DNA of 64,000 nt from Streptomyces sp. GESEQ-4 (lineage in GTDB: Bacteria; Actinomycetota; Actinomycetes; Streptomycetales; Streptomycetaceae): assembly GCF_017948455.1 (NCBI RefSeq), contig NZ_JAFFSU010000025.1:57696-121695 (forward strand). Reading direction: 5' to 3'. Positions 28,757-36,475 of the stretch are shown here, one piece after another. Within the stretch, counting starts at the first letter, position 1; each line of letters begins with the position of its first letter. Made by a program: the position numbers and the translations under genes. The notes below the pieces were generated by a model. That model ran no database searches and was not told the origin of the DNA. It worked only from the letters and a program-made list of their open reading frames with translations.

Positions 28757-28825
28757 GGGGGGGGGGGGGGCCGCCCCCCCCCCCCCCCCCCCCCCCCCCG
28801 CCCCACCCGCCCCCCCCCCCCCCCC
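28757..28825. other. G and C homopolymer block, probable false contig junction
   Basis: Fourteen G, then CCG, then 26 C, a G, and mixed C-rich sequence ending in 15 C. No coding or regulatory sense can be made of it. It lies between intact ruvC and a gene whose 5' end is missing. A poly-G end abutting a poly-C end is what two contig ends carrying poly-G read artefacts would give if joined. Confidence 0.8.
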
Positions 28826-29665
28826 GCCGCCCGCCCCGACGCCACAGTCGTCCGCCACGAGGGCACCGTCGCCAAGGCACACGCCCCCGACGCCACCCCC
28901 ACCGACCTCACCCCCCGCCTCACTGTCGCCACCCACCTCCCGGATGTCCTCCTCTCCCCTCTCACACCGACCCCGGTCACGCTCCACGGCCGTATCGTGA
29001 CGTTCTGGCCGTACGGCACCCCCGTCGATCCGGAGAACCCCGACACCGCCCCCTGGGAAGCCGCCGCCACCCTCCTCGCCCGCCTCCACAGGACCCCAGC
29101 GCCCCACGCACTGTCCCCTATGCGCGGCCCCGCCAAGGCAGCCCACGCCGTCGCCCGCCTCCGCGCCCTCGCCCCGCACCCGGCCGTCTCCCCGGTCCTC
29201 CGCGCGTGGACCGCCCTCCCCGCCTGGGCCCGCGCCGAGACCCCCATGCCGGACACCACCACCCTCTGCCACGGCGACTTCCACCTCGGCCAACTCGTCC
29301 GCCACCCCGCCCCGGACGGCCCGTGGCGACTCATCGACGTCGACGACCTCGGCACCGGCACCCCCGCCTGGGACCTCGCCCGCCCCGCGTCCTGGTACGC
29401 CTGCGGCCTGCTCACACCCGACGAATGGACCCGCTTCCTGTCCGCCTACCGCGCAGCCGGCGGCCCCGCCGTCCCCGCCGAAGGCGACCCCTGGCCGGCC
29501 CTGGACGTCCCCGCCCGCGCCCTCACCGTCCAGACCGCCGCCCGCGCGATCACCAAGGCGGCGGCCGCGGACCGCCCGCTGGACGAGGTCGAGCAGTCCC
29601 TCGTGGACGCCTGCGACCGAATGAGTTCCGCCCCACCGGAGTTCAGCCCACACCCGGCGAAGTAG
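28826..29665 (+). pseudogene. Phosphotransferase (aminoglycoside/choline kinase-like fold), 5' end lost
   Basis: About 279 in-frame residues remain, from AARPDATVVRHEGTVAKAHAP onward, and the N-terminus runs into the C-homopolymer with no start. The APH-type catalytic motif reads LCHGDFHLGQL, with Gln where Asn usually coordinates metal. The DFG-equivalent follows as LIDVDDLGTG, then AWDLARPASW. A GTG at 28997 is the first start codon but would drop the nucleotide-binding N-lobe (VRHEGTVAKAH holds the likely ATP-site lysine). The lesion is probably a sequence artefact. The substrate is unknown; these are often small-molecule kinases. Confidence 0.75.
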
Positions 29666-29745
29666 TGTGCAACCGACCGCAGCCGGACAGAGTCTGTCCT
29701 GGCGAAACGCGAAGCAGGACCGACCGGCGAGGAGTTGAGCCGACC

Positions 29746-30045
29746 ATGCAGTGTCCGAAGTGCCATGCGCCCATGCACACGTACAACCGCAACGGCGTCC
29801 AGATCGAGCAGTGCAGCGGTTGCCGCGGGATCTTTCTCGACTACGGCGAGTTGGAGGCGCTGTCTCGCGTCGAGTCCCAGTGGGCCCAGCCCGCCCCGCC
29901 ACCCCCGGCCGCCCCGCAGGCGTACCCCGCCCCGCAGGCACCCGCCTGGGGCGCCCCGCACGGCGGCGGCCACCACGGCGGCCACGGCGGTCACTACGGC
30001 AACAAGCGGCACAAGAGCTTCGGCCACATGCTGTTCTCCAGCTGA
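29746..30045 (+). CDS. Zinc-ribbon (zf-TFIIB-like) small protein
   Basis: A 99-residue protein. The N-terminal zinc ribbon has C3, C6, C23 and C26 (MQCPKCHAPM and IEQCSGCRGIF), followed by the family's LDYGELEAL. A Pro/Ala-rich linker and a Gly/His-rich tail (GGGHHGGHGGHYG) end in KSFGHMLFSS. GAGGAG lies 11 nt before the ATG. The role is unknown; zinc-ribbon and His-rich tail suggest metal or nucleic-acid binding. A strong terminator follows immediately. Confidence 0.88.
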   Translation: MQCPKCHAPMHTYNRNGVQIEQCSGCRGIFLDYGELEALSRVESQWAQPAPPPPAAPQAYPAPQAPAWGAPHGGGHHGGHGGHYGNKRHKSFGHMLFSS

Positions 30046-30056
30046 CCGGACCACCA

Positions 30057-30093
30057 CGAAGCCCCCGGCCGTACGAGACGGCCGGGGGCTTCG
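30057..30093. terminator. Perfect 16-bp hairpin terminator
   Basis: CGAAGCCCCCGGCCGT / ACGGCCGGGGGCTTCG with loop ACGAG. It closes the zinc-ribbon gene (+) and, from the other side, the tRNA operon (-), whose last gene ends at 30099. Confidence 0.9.
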
Positions 30094-30098
30094 GTGTG

Positions 30099-30170
30099 TG
30101 GACGATACTGGGATTGAACCAGTGACCTCTTCCGTGTCAGGGAAGCGCTCTCCCGCTGAGCTAATCGTCC
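30099..30170 (-). tRNA. tRNA-Val(GAC), copy 1
   Basis: A 72-nt cloverleaf. Acceptor GGACGAT/ATCGTCC, anticodon loop CTGACAC (anticodon GAC), T-arm GGTTCAATCCC, discriminator A, no encoded CCA. Last gene of a five-tRNA operon. Confidence 0.95.
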
Positions 30171-30204
30171 TCGGGACCGTGACCCGAGGGCCACGAGCTG
30201 TGCG

Positions 30205-30276
30205 TGCGCGATACTGGGATTGAACCAGTGACCTCTTCCGTGTCAGGGAAGCGCTCTCCCGCTGAGCTAATCGCGC
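30205..30276 (-). tRNA. tRNA-Val(GAC), copy 2 with a changed acceptor stem
   Basis: Same 72-nt body as copies 1 and 3 with anticodon GAC. The acceptor stem is GCGCGAT/ATCGCGC instead of GGACGAT/ATCGTCC. Both sides have changed together, so pairing is kept. Confidence 0.95.
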
Positions 30277-30310
30277 GAGTCGGATCTTGCCGACGGAGCA
30301 GCAGATCCAG

Positions 30311-30382
30311 TGGACGATACTGGGATTGAACCAGTGACCTCTTCCGTGTCAGGGAAGCGCTCTCCCGCTGAGCTAATCGTCC
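30311..30382 (-). tRNA. tRNA-Val(GAC), copy 3
   Basis: 72 nt, identical in sequence to copy 1, including acceptor GGACGAT/ATCGTCC and anticodon GAC. Confidence 0.95.
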
Positions 30383-30386
30383 TTGG

Positions 30387-30457
30387 AGGTGGAGACGGGA
30401 TTTGAACCCGTGTAGACGGCTTTGCAGGCCGTTGCCTCGCCTCTCGGCCACTCCACC
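30387..30457 (-). tRNA. tRNA-Cys(GCA)
   Basis: 71 nt. Acceptor GGTGGAG/CTCCACC, anticodon loop CTGCAAA (anticodon GCA), T-arm GGTTCAAATCC, discriminator U. It lies 4 nt from tRNA-Val copy 3. Confidence 0.95.
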
Positions 30458-30497
30458 AGGAGTGTAGGGGATCCGGGTGGACCCCCTGCTTCCTTCG

Positions 30498-30570
30498 AGC
30501 GGACGACGAGGTTCGAACTCGCGACCTCAACCTTGGCAAGGTTGCGCTCTACCAACTGAGCTACGTCCGC
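30498..30570 (-). tRNA. tRNA-Gly(GCC)
   Basis: 73 nt. Acceptor GCGGACG/CGTCCGC, anticodon loop TTGCCAA (anticodon GCC), T-arm AGTTCGAACCT, discriminator U. First gene of the operon Gly-Cys-Val-Val-Val. Confidence 0.95.
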
Positions 30571-30611
30571 TTGTCGTTTCGTACCGCTCCCGCGGCCCGG
30601 CGACGAGTTGA

Positions 30612-30639
30612 ACTCTAGCGGATTCTAGGGCCAGTACAA
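30612..30639 (-). promoter_or_regulatory. Probable promoter of the tRNA operon
   Basis: Minus-strand TTGTAC (-35, 30634-30639), a 16-nt spacer and TAGAGT (-10, 30612-30617), about 40 nt upstream of tRNA-Gly. A second TAGAAT-like box overlaps the spacer. Confidence 0.55.
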
Positions 30640-30735
30640 AAACGCGTTTGTGCAGCGTGCTGCGCTGCACCCGGTTGCCGACCCGGCCGGGGCGGCCGAG
30701 GCGACATGGCCAGGTCACCTGCGTGACACCCGCCA

Positions 30736-30741
30736 TAGACT
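30736..30741 (+). promoter_or_regulatory. -10 element suggesting a leaderless pabB-like mRNA
   Basis: TAGACT ends 7 nt before the GTG start at 30749, and there is no ribosome binding site. That spacing puts the transcript start at or next to the start codon. Confidence 0.5.
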
Positions 30742-30748
30742 CGACTGC

Positions 30749-31789
30749 GTGTCCGACCTGCCTCCTCTCGCGCGTTTCGGTGACCGCGTCGCCACCGGTC
30801 TCCTCGATGTCACCAGCGACCCCGCGGCCCTCGACTCCACCGGTTTCTGGGCCGTTTGCGCGGACTTCGAGGGCCGGCTGACCTGCGCCCGCTTCGCCGA
30901 CGTACGACAGGAGCCCGTGCCCGCACCGGTGCCGGGCCGGTGGCGCGGACCGGCGACCGGTGACTGGACGTCGTCCCTCGATCGCGCCGCGTACATGGCG
31001 GGCGTACGGCGTGTCCGTGAGCACATCGCGGCCGGCGAGGTCTATCAGGCGAACCTGTGCCGGGTGCTCTCCGCACCGATTCCGCCCGACGCCGACGTGG
31101 ACGCGCTCACCGCGCTGCTGGCCCGCGGCAACCCGGCACCGTACGCGGGGACGATCCGGCTGCCCGGCCACGGGGTGGAAACAGCCACGGCCTCGCCGGA
31201 GCTCTTCCTGCGCCGGGACGGCCGGGTCGTCGAGTCCGGGCCGATCAAGGGCACCGGACGCACCGAGGCGGACCTGCTGGAGAAGGACTACGCCGAGAAC
31301 GTGATGATCGTGGATCTGGTGCGCAACGACCTCGGGCGTGTCTGCGGCACCGGCAGCGTGACCGTCCCCGATCTGTGCGCCGTCGAGAAGCACCCCGGCC
31401 TGGTCCATCTCGTCTCCACCGTCCGCGGCGAGCTGCGTACCGGCGCCGGGTGGCCGGAGCTGCTCGCCGCCGCGTTCCCGCCCGGGTCGGTCACGGGAGC
31501 GCCCAAGTCGAGTGCCCTGAGGATCATCGAAGCGCTGGAGACGGCGCCCAGGGGGCCGTACTGCGGCGGCATCGGCTGGGTCGACGCCGACCGGGGGACC
31601 GGCGAGCTGGCCGTCGGTATCCGTACCTTCTGGATCGACCGGACGGAGGGCGTCCTGCGCTTCGGCACGGGCGCCGGCATCACCTGGGGGTCCGACCCGG
31701 AGGGGGAGTGGCGGGAGACCGAGCTGAAGGCGTCCCGGCTGCTCGCGGTAGCGTCGGGAACGTACGAGGACAGTGGAGCGGGAGTCTGA
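30749..31789 (+). CDS. pabB: Aminodeoxychorismate synthase component I-like chorismate-binding enzyme
   Basis: Converts chorismate plus ammonia to 4-amino-4-deoxychorismate for folate. It has 346 residues. The chorismate-binding core has PIKGTGRT from 165 with K167, DLVRNDLGRV (189-198) and GSVTGAPK (246-253). Lysine in PIKGT is typical of ADC synthase, whereas anthranilate synthase has Ala there, so I prefer PabB to TrpE. The N-terminal subdomain is short. No glutamine amidotransferase partner is adjacent. The pabC-like gene follows 52 nt downstream. Confidence 0.85.
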   Translation: MSDLPPLARFGDRVATGLLDVTSDPAALDSTGFWAVCADFEGRLTCARFADVRQEPVPAPVPGRWRGPATGDWTSSLDRAAYMAGVRRVREHIAAGEVYQANLCRVLSAPIPPDADVDALTALLARGNPAPYAGTIRLPGHGVETATASPELFLRRDGRVVESGPIKGTGRTEADLLEKDYAENVMIVDLVRNDLGRVCGTGSVTVPDLCAVEKHPGLVHLVSTVRGELRTGAGWPELLAAAFPPGSVTGAPKSSALRIIEALETAPRGPYCGGIGWVDADRGTGELAVGIRTFWIDRTEGVLRFGTGAGITWGSDPEGEWRETELKASRLLAVASGTYEDSGAGV

Positions 31790-31841
31790 CGCGCCGGGCC
31801 CGGCCGACCAGACACGTGCGCAGGGTTGCGAGGTAGAACCA

Positions 31842-32672
31842 GTGAAGCTTTGGCTCGACGGCGGGCTGCAGGACATCGAGGCCGCCCGTGTCTCCGTCTT
31901 CGACCACGGGCTGACCGTGGGAGACGGCATCTTCGAGACGGTGAAGGCGGCCGACGGGAAGCCGTTCGCGCTCACCCGCCATCTCGACCGGCTGACCCGC
32001 TCCGCCCGCGGCCTGGGTCTGCCCGACCCGGACCACGACGAGGTACGACGCGCCTGCGCCGCCGTCCTCGAGGCCAACCCGATGCCGCTCGGCCGGCTGC
32101 GCATCACCTACACCGGCGGTCACGGCCCGCTCGGCTCCGACCGCGGTGAGCACGGCCCGACCCTGGTGGTCGCCCTCGGGGAGACCAGCCGCCGCCCCGA
32201 CTCCACGGCGGTCGTCACCGTGCCGTGGACCCGCAACGAGCGCGGCGCACTCACCGGCCTGAAGACGACCTCGTACGCCGAGAACGTCGTCGCCCTCGCG
32301 CGCGCACGCCAACAGGACGCCTCCGAGGCGCTGTTCGCCAACACGGTCGGCCAACTCTGCGAAGGCACCGGGTCGAACGTCTTCGTGGTCCTGGACGGCG
32401 AGATCCACACGCCGCCGCTCGCCTCCGGCTGCCTCGCGGGCATCACGCGCGCGTTGACGATCGAGTGGACCGGGGCGAAGGAGACCGACCTGCCGCTGGA
32501 CGTCCTTCAGCGGGCCGACGAGGTCTTCCTGACGTCCACGCTGCGGGACGTCCAGGCCGTGCACCGGGTCGACGACCGTCTCCTGCCGGGCGCGCCCGGT
32601 CCGGTGACCGCGAAGGCGATGCGGATCTTCGACGAGCGGTCCCGGGCCGACGTCGATCCGCTCGGAAATTGA
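31842..32672 (+). CDS. pabC: Aminotransferase class IV, probable 4-amino-4-deoxychorismate lyase
   Basis: PLP enzyme. After a PabB-like gene the likely job is release of pyruvate from aminodeoxychorismate to give 4-aminobenzoate. It has 276 residues. The fold-type IV core starts with FDHGLTVGDGIFETVK (20-35), and the PLP lysine is K141 in GLKTTSYAENV. EGTGSNVFVV and FLTSTLRDVQ carry other cofactor contacts. The GTG at 31842 follows GAGGT at 8 nt. A D-amino acid or branched-chain aminotransferase cannot be excluded from sequence alone. Confidence 0.85.
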   Translation: MKLWLDGGLQDIEAARVSVFDHGLTVGDGIFETVKAADGKPFALTRHLDRLTRSARGLGLPDPDHDEVRRACAAVLEANPMPLGRLRITYTGGHGPLGSDRGEHGPTLVVALGETSRRPDSTAVVTVPWTRNERGALTGLKTTSYAENVVALARARQQDASEALFANTVGQLCEGTGSNVFVVLDGEIHTPPLASGCLAGITRALTIEWTGAKETDLPLDVLQRADEVFLTSTLRDVQAVHRVDDRLLPGAPGPVTAKAMRIFDERSRADVDPLGN

Positions 32673-32709
32673 GAGCGCCCGGTCCGCCCCGACGGGTAGA
32701 ACTGCCCTG

Positions 32710-33534
32710 ATGACCACGACTCTGCGGCCGACCGAGCCGCTTCAGCACCAGGCGGACGGGACGCGCTCACGCCGCTACCAGGTGTGCGTGAACAGCCGTC
32801 CCGTGGGCCGGATACACCTCGGCACCTCTCCCTCCTTCGGCGCCACGGTGGCCCGCATCCTGGACCTGCGCATCGAGGAGCCGGACCGGCGCCGCGGCCG
32901 GGCGACGGTGGCCGCCCTCGCCGCGGAGGAGGTGGCGCGCGGCTGGGGCTGCCGGCAGATCGAGGTGGGCGTTCCCGCCGAGGCCGGGGCGGCGCTGCGG
33001 CTCTTCCAGGCGCTCGGTTACGTCCTGCGCAACCGCGGCATGGAGAAGCGGCTCGGCGACACACCACCCGAACTGCCCGCCGGCAGCCGGGGGCGGTCCA
33101 TGACGGAGGCCGAGTTCGCGTCGTGGCACGAGTACGAGGCCGAGCAGTACGCGCGTATGTGGATCGAGCGGGGCGTGCCCGAGGCCGAGGCGTACGCCAA
33201 GTCGCGGCGCGATCACGAGACCCTCCTGCCCCAGGGTCTGACCACCGAGAACATGCTGTTCAGCGTGTTGGAGGACAAGGGTGTGCGCGTGGGCACCCTG
33301 TGGCTGGCCCTTCGGGACGACAAAGCGTTCGTCTTCGACGTCGAGGCCGACGCGGCCCATCGCGGACGCGGACACGGCCGTACGCTGATGCTGCTGGCGG
33401 AGAGCCAGGCGATCGCCGCCGGTCGACGTGCCCTCGAGCTCAACGTGCACGCGGGCAACACCCCGGCGGAGCGGTTGTACGAGTCACTCGGCTACGAGGC
33501 GACGCAGTACAGCCTCTACAAGGACCTGCTCTGA
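32710..33534 (+). CDS. Double-domain GNAT acetyltransferase
   Basis: A 274-residue protein with two GNAT halves. The first (about 40-110) has EEPDRRRGRATVAALAAEEV as its acetyl-CoA loop. The second (about 190-274) is more canonical, with VEADAAHRGRGHGRTLMLLAE and NTPAERLYESLGYEATQ. The substrate is unknown. A tandem GNAT resembles mycothiol synthase in layout, but I see no specific evidence for that activity. It converges with the DsbA-like gene, with only 3 bases between the stop codons. Confidence 0.9.
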   Translation: MTTTLRPTEPLQHQADGTRSRRYQVCVNSRPVGRIHLGTSPSFGATVARILDLRIEEPDRRRGRATVAALAAEEVARGWGCRQIEVGVPAEAGAALRLFQALGYVLRNRGMEKRLGDTPPELPAGSRGRSMTEAEFASWHEYEAEQYARMWIERGVPEAEAYAKSRRDHETLLPQGLTTENMLFSVLEDKGVRVGTLWLALRDDKAFVFDVEADAAHRGRGHGRTLMLLAESQAIAAGRRALELNVHAGNTPAERLYESLGYEATQYSLYKDLL

Positions 33535-33537
33535 GGC

Positions 33538-34059
33538 TCATTCACTGTCGGCGAGCAGCCGGTCCGCGATCTCCTCGATGCGCTCGCGCAGCCCTTCCTG
33601 GCTCTTGCCGCCGTCCAGCCGCTCGCCGCCGATGACATACGTCGGCGTGCCGGTCACGCCGATCGCCTTGCCCTCGGCCTGGTCGGCGTCGACGATCAGG
33701 ATGTGCCGGCCGTCGATCAGAGCGGTGTCGAACTCCTCGGCGTCGAGACCGAGTTCGCGCGCGACCTCGACCAGGAAGGGTTCTCCCTTACGGTCCAGCT
33801 CCTCGACCTTGGCCAGAACCGCCTCGACGTACGGCCAGCCCTGCCCCTGCCCCTGCTCCAGCGCCTCCTCGGCGGCCTGCGCGGCGGCGAAGGCGTGCTT
33901 GTGCTTCTCCAGCGGGAAGTGCCGCAACCGCAGCTCCAGCCGGTCGCCGTAGCGGGCCCGCAGGGCGCGGAGATCGTCCAGCGCGCCACGGCAGTCCGGG
34001 CACTGCAGCTCGCACCACACGTCGAGAACGGGTGTGGCGGGGGAGGAGGAGTCGCTCAT
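33538..34059 (-). CDS. DsbA-family (FrnE-like) thioredoxin-fold protein
   Basis: A 173-residue thiol oxidoreductase-like protein. Cysteines are at 16, 20 and 23, with the active-site pair as CPDC (20-23) and cis-proline P139 in VTGTPTYVIGG. There is no signal peptide (it starts MSDSSSPATPVLDVW), so it is cytosolic, as FrnE-type proteins are. The ATG at 34059 is preferred because the upstream open frame crosses tandem repeats of non-coding character. Confidence 0.9.
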   Translation of the reverse strand: MSDSSSPATPVLDVWCELQCPDCRGALDDLRALRARYGDRLELRLRHFPLEKHKHAFAAAQAAEEALEQGQGQGWPYVEAVLAKVEELDRKGEPFLVEVARELGLDAEEFDTALIDGRHILIVDADQAEGKAIGVTGTPTYVIGGERLDGGKSQEGLRERIEEIADRLLADSE

Positions 34060-34108
34060 GGTCACAGTCTCCCAGCCCCGGCCCGGACGACCCAATCGGC
34101 ACCCGGGC

Positions 34109-34155
34109 CGTACGCCACCGTTCGGCACCTGTCGTACGTCACCGTCCGGCACCTT
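34109..34155. repeat. Tandem 24-bp repeat in the divergent control region
   Basis: CGTACGCCACCGTTCGGCACCT and CGTACGTCACCGTCCGGCACCT start 24 bases apart and differ at only two positions. They lie 50 nt upstream of the DsbA-like gene and about 120 nt before the divergent membrane protein, so they could be paired regulator sites. Confidence 0.7.
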
Positions 34156-34272
34156 CGGAGGAGGCGACCCGGAGATGTCCCTGATGTCCGCCAGGACCAT
34201 GGCCCGCCGGGGGTCGGACGGTGCAGGATGGAAGGGACGAAGTGCCCGACCGAGGCCTGCCTGGAGGACCGG

Positions 34273-34716
34273 ATGATTGCCGAGACCGTCTGTTCCGCCG
34301 CAGCCGCGGCAGGCCTGGGCATCGCGGCGGTCACGGCGTACCGCAAGCGTTTCCTCACGGCCGCCCGTATCGCGGCCTACTCCCTCGTCCCGCTGGGCCT
34401 GGTGATGACCGGGGTCGTCGACTGGGTCGCCGACACCGCGTTCAGCCCGGTGGCCTGGGCGGGCTTCGGCGTGCTCGGCGCGTCCTGGCTGCTGTTCGCG
34501 GGCACGCGCGCGGTGGAGCGCCGGCGCGGTGGCACCCGCAAGGAGCGCAAGGCCGCCGCCCGGTCCGCACAGACCGAGGCGGTGGCGCCGGCGGCCTCGG
34601 CGCCCTCCCTGGGCCCGGCCTCCCGCTCGAAGACGCCCTCCGCGACCGCACCCCGTGCCGACAAGGCGGACGACTTCAGCGACATCGAGGCCATCCTCAA
34701 GAAGCACGGCATATGA
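34273..34716 (+). CDS. Hypothetical membrane protein, three helices and a basic tail
   Basis: 147 residues. Hydrophobic segments lie at about 3-20, 33-52 and 60-78, then RRRGGTRKERKAAARS, an Ala/Ser/Pro linker and a conserved-looking end DDFSDIEAILKKHGI. GGAGG sits 5 nt before the ATG. The acidic-to-basic C-terminal helix looks like a binding motif, but I do not recognise the family. It is divergent from the DsbA-like gene. Confidence 0.8.
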   Translation: MIAETVCSAAAAAGLGIAAVTAYRKRFLTAARIAAYSLVPLGLVMTGVVDWVADTAFSPVAWAGFGVLGASWLLFAGTRAVERRRGGTRKERKAAARSAQTEAVAPAASAPSLGPASRSKTPSATAPRADKADDFSDIEAILKKHGI

Positions 34717-34869
34717 CGGCGGCCTGCCGACTGAAACGACACAGTCGACCGGCGCGCAGCCAGAAATGATCACGGCCTGAACCCGCCGTCACGGAATTCG
34801 GCGAACTCCCGTACATTGCGGGCGTGTTGATCGCGCCAGGGCCCTAACCTGCGACATCATCGCCGCGAG

Positions 34870-35022
34870 ATGCTGGACACGACACAGAGCGAGGCCGCGC
34901 CGCCGCAGGAAGAGCCGCGCGGATGCCTCTTCGCCCTTTCCCAGCCACCGCTGATGATCTTCCTTGCGGTGATCGGGTGTCTACTGCTCATGGCCGCGTT
35001 GCACGACCTGCTGTTGCTGTGA
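34870..35022 (+). CDS. Putative 50-residue single-pass membrane protein
   Basis: A short frame starting MLDTTQSEAAPPQEEPRG, followed by a hydrophobic helix (about 28-42, MIFLAVIGCLLLMAA) and ending LHDLLLL. Third codon positions are strongly G/C-rich, as in real genes here. There is no clear ribosome binding site. It converges on the CGNR gene, with 60 bases between the stops. Size, a single helix and an acidic head are the only clues. Confidence 0.5.
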   Translation: MLDTTQSEAAPPQEEPRGCLFALSQPPLMIFLAVIGCLLLMAALHDLLLL

Positions 35023-35082
35023 GCCGTACCCGTGGTCCCCGGCGCCACCCGCCGGGGCCACGTCGGCATCCTCGTCCCGCCC

Positions 35083-35643
35083 TCAGCCCGCCGCCTCTTT
35101 CCGTCGCGCCCGGTACGCGGCGACATGCAGACGGTTCCCGCAGGTGCGGCTGTCGCAGTACCGGCGCGAGCGGTTCCGGGACAGGTCGACGAAGGCGTGC
35201 CGGCAGTCGGGCGCCTCGCACCGCCGCAGCCGCTCCTGCTCCCCGGCCACCACGAAGAACGCCAGCGCCATCCCGCAGTCCGCCGCCAGGTGATCGGCGA
35301 CGGAGGCACCGGGCGCGAAGTAGTGCACGTGCCAGTCGTAGCCGTCGTGGTCGGTGAGCCGGGGCGTCGTGCCCGCGGCGGCGACCAGATCATTGATCAG
35401 CGTGGCCGCGGCCCGGGCGTCCGGTGCGGCGAAGATCCCCGCGAACCGGCTGCGGATCTTCCGCACCGCCGAGAGGTCGAACTCCGAGAGCACCCCGACG
35501 TCACTGATTTCGTGGTTTCGTACGAAATCCTCGAGAGCCGCGACATCCGCCAGCCCGTCCGGGGTCGCATCGTCCTCCGGTGCGGTGTTCACCAGATCCA
35601 CCACGGTGTCCAGCGCACACCGGGTGTCGTGGGTGATCAGCAC
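35083..35643 (-). CDS. CGNR zinc-finger (ABATE-domain) putative regulator
   Basis: 186 residues. The N-terminal ABATE-like domain includes LDTVVDLVNT and FVRNHE, and the C-terminal zinc knuckle has C142, C147, C163 and C168 (RRCEAPDCRHAFVD and RRYCDSRTCGNR). CGNR proteins are thought to be transcription regulators that bind small molecules. That is family knowledge, not visible here. The GTG at 35643 has GGGAG 6 nt upstream. It lies downstream of ssgB on the same strand, separated by a strong terminator. Confidence 0.88.
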   Translation of the reverse strand: MLITHDTRCALDTVVDLVNTAPEDDATPDGLADVAALEDFVRNHEISDVGVLSEFDLSAVRKIRSRFAGIFAAPDARAAATLINDLVAAAGTTPRLTDHDGYDWHVHYFAPGASVADHLAADCGMALAFFVVAGEQERLRRCEAPDCRHAFVDLSRNRSRRYCDSRTCGNRLHVAAYRARRKEAAG

Positions 35644-35754
35644 GTTTCGCTCCCTGGCCTGGGGGGTCGGGCCGGTGCCCGCCGATGCTGGCCGATGGTA
35701 ATGGCTGACCGGCCCTCGCCGAAGCGGCGTGCGGGGCTCCGGAGCCCTGGACGA

Positions 35755-35795
35755 CACAGCGGCACCGCCCGGACAGGCCGGGCGGTGCCGCTGTG
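35755..35795 (-). terminator. ssgB: 18-bp perfect hairpin terminator after ssgB
   Basis: CACAGCGGCACCGCCCGG / CCGGGCGGTGCCGCTGTG with loop ACAGG, about 75 nt beyond the ssgB stop. The rest of the 227-base gap shows nothing I can name. Confidence 0.85.
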
Positions 35796-35870
35796 TGCGA
35801 TATGCGATTGTCTTGGCCCGAGCCGTCACCCCGAGTCGACGGCGCCGGGCGGCTTGGTGAGAGCCTCGCC

Positions 35871-36284
35871 CTAGCTTTCCGCCAGGATGTGTGAGAGCTC
35901 CTGATCCAGATCGAAGTGACGATGCTCGGTGCCCGGTGGCACCGCCGCGTCCGTGCGCTTCAGAAAGGACTCCAGAGCCCTTGCCGGGGCCTCCAGCAGG
36001 GCCTCGCCCTCCGGAGAGCTCAGGGCGATGCAGACGACCCCCTGGCCGTGACTGCGCGACGGCCAGACGCGGACGTCGCCGGTGCCCGTGGGCCGGTGGA
36101 GGCCCTCCGCGAGCAGGTCGCGGGCGAACACCCACTCGACGGTCTCTTCGGCACCGGTGTGGAAGGTGGCGTGCACGGCGTAGGGGTCGGCCGTGTCATA
36201 CCGCAGGCCTGCGGGGACAGGCAGGGAGGACTCGCTCGACACAACGAGGCGCAGGTGCAGCTCGCAGCTGACCGTGGTGTTCAT
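35871..36284 (-). CDS. ssgB: Sporulation-specific cell division regulator SsgB
   Basis: Recruits FtsZ to future septum sites in sporulating aerial hyphae, together with SsgA. At 137 residues it is the length of known SsgB. It begins MNTTVSCELHLRLVVSSESS and contains YDTADPYAVHATFH and EWVFARDLLAEGL. I recognise it as SsgB rather than another SsgA-like protein by this N-terminus. An AAAGG lies upstream of the ATG at 36284, and a longer frame starting at 36350 is not supported. This gene marks the host as a sporulating actinomycete. Confidence 0.95.
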   Translation of the reverse strand: MNTTVSCELHLRLVVSSESSLPVPAGLRYDTADPYAVHATFHTGAEETVEWVFARDLLAEGLHRPTGTGDVRVWPSRSHGQGVVCIALSSPEGEALLEAPARALESFLKRTDAAVPPGTEHRHFDLDQELSHILAES

Positions 36285-36461
36285 AAGCGCCAGGGCCTTT
36301 CGCTCAGTGTGCGCTCGGGGATTCGCACGTCGGCGAAATCGACATGCCACCTACGGTGCCGTTGTAAACCCCTCTGAGTGTTTTGCGTGTCTTTACGTAA
36401 CTCTTCCGGCCGAGAACCAGTTCGCGAGGTACCTCCATTCCGGTGACCGGTTTCTCTCCGG

Positions 36462-36467
36462 TAGGGT
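36462..36467 (+). promoter_or_regulatory. -10 element suggesting a leaderless TIGR02611 mRNA
   Basis: TAGGGT ends 8 nt before the ATG at 36476, with no ribosome binding site between. Confidence 0.45.
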
Positions 36468-36475
36468 TTGGCCGT

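Noticed and set aside
28997..29665. Phosphotransferase as an intact 222-residue gene starting at GTG 28997
   Set aside because: The same frame continues upstream with sensible kinase sequence (VRHEGTVAKAHAP) until the C run, so the gene is truncated rather than short.
30749..31789. Anthranilate synthase component I (trpE)
   Set aside because: The motif reads PIKGT with lysine, typical of aminodeoxychorismate synthase, and a class IV aminotransferase follows.
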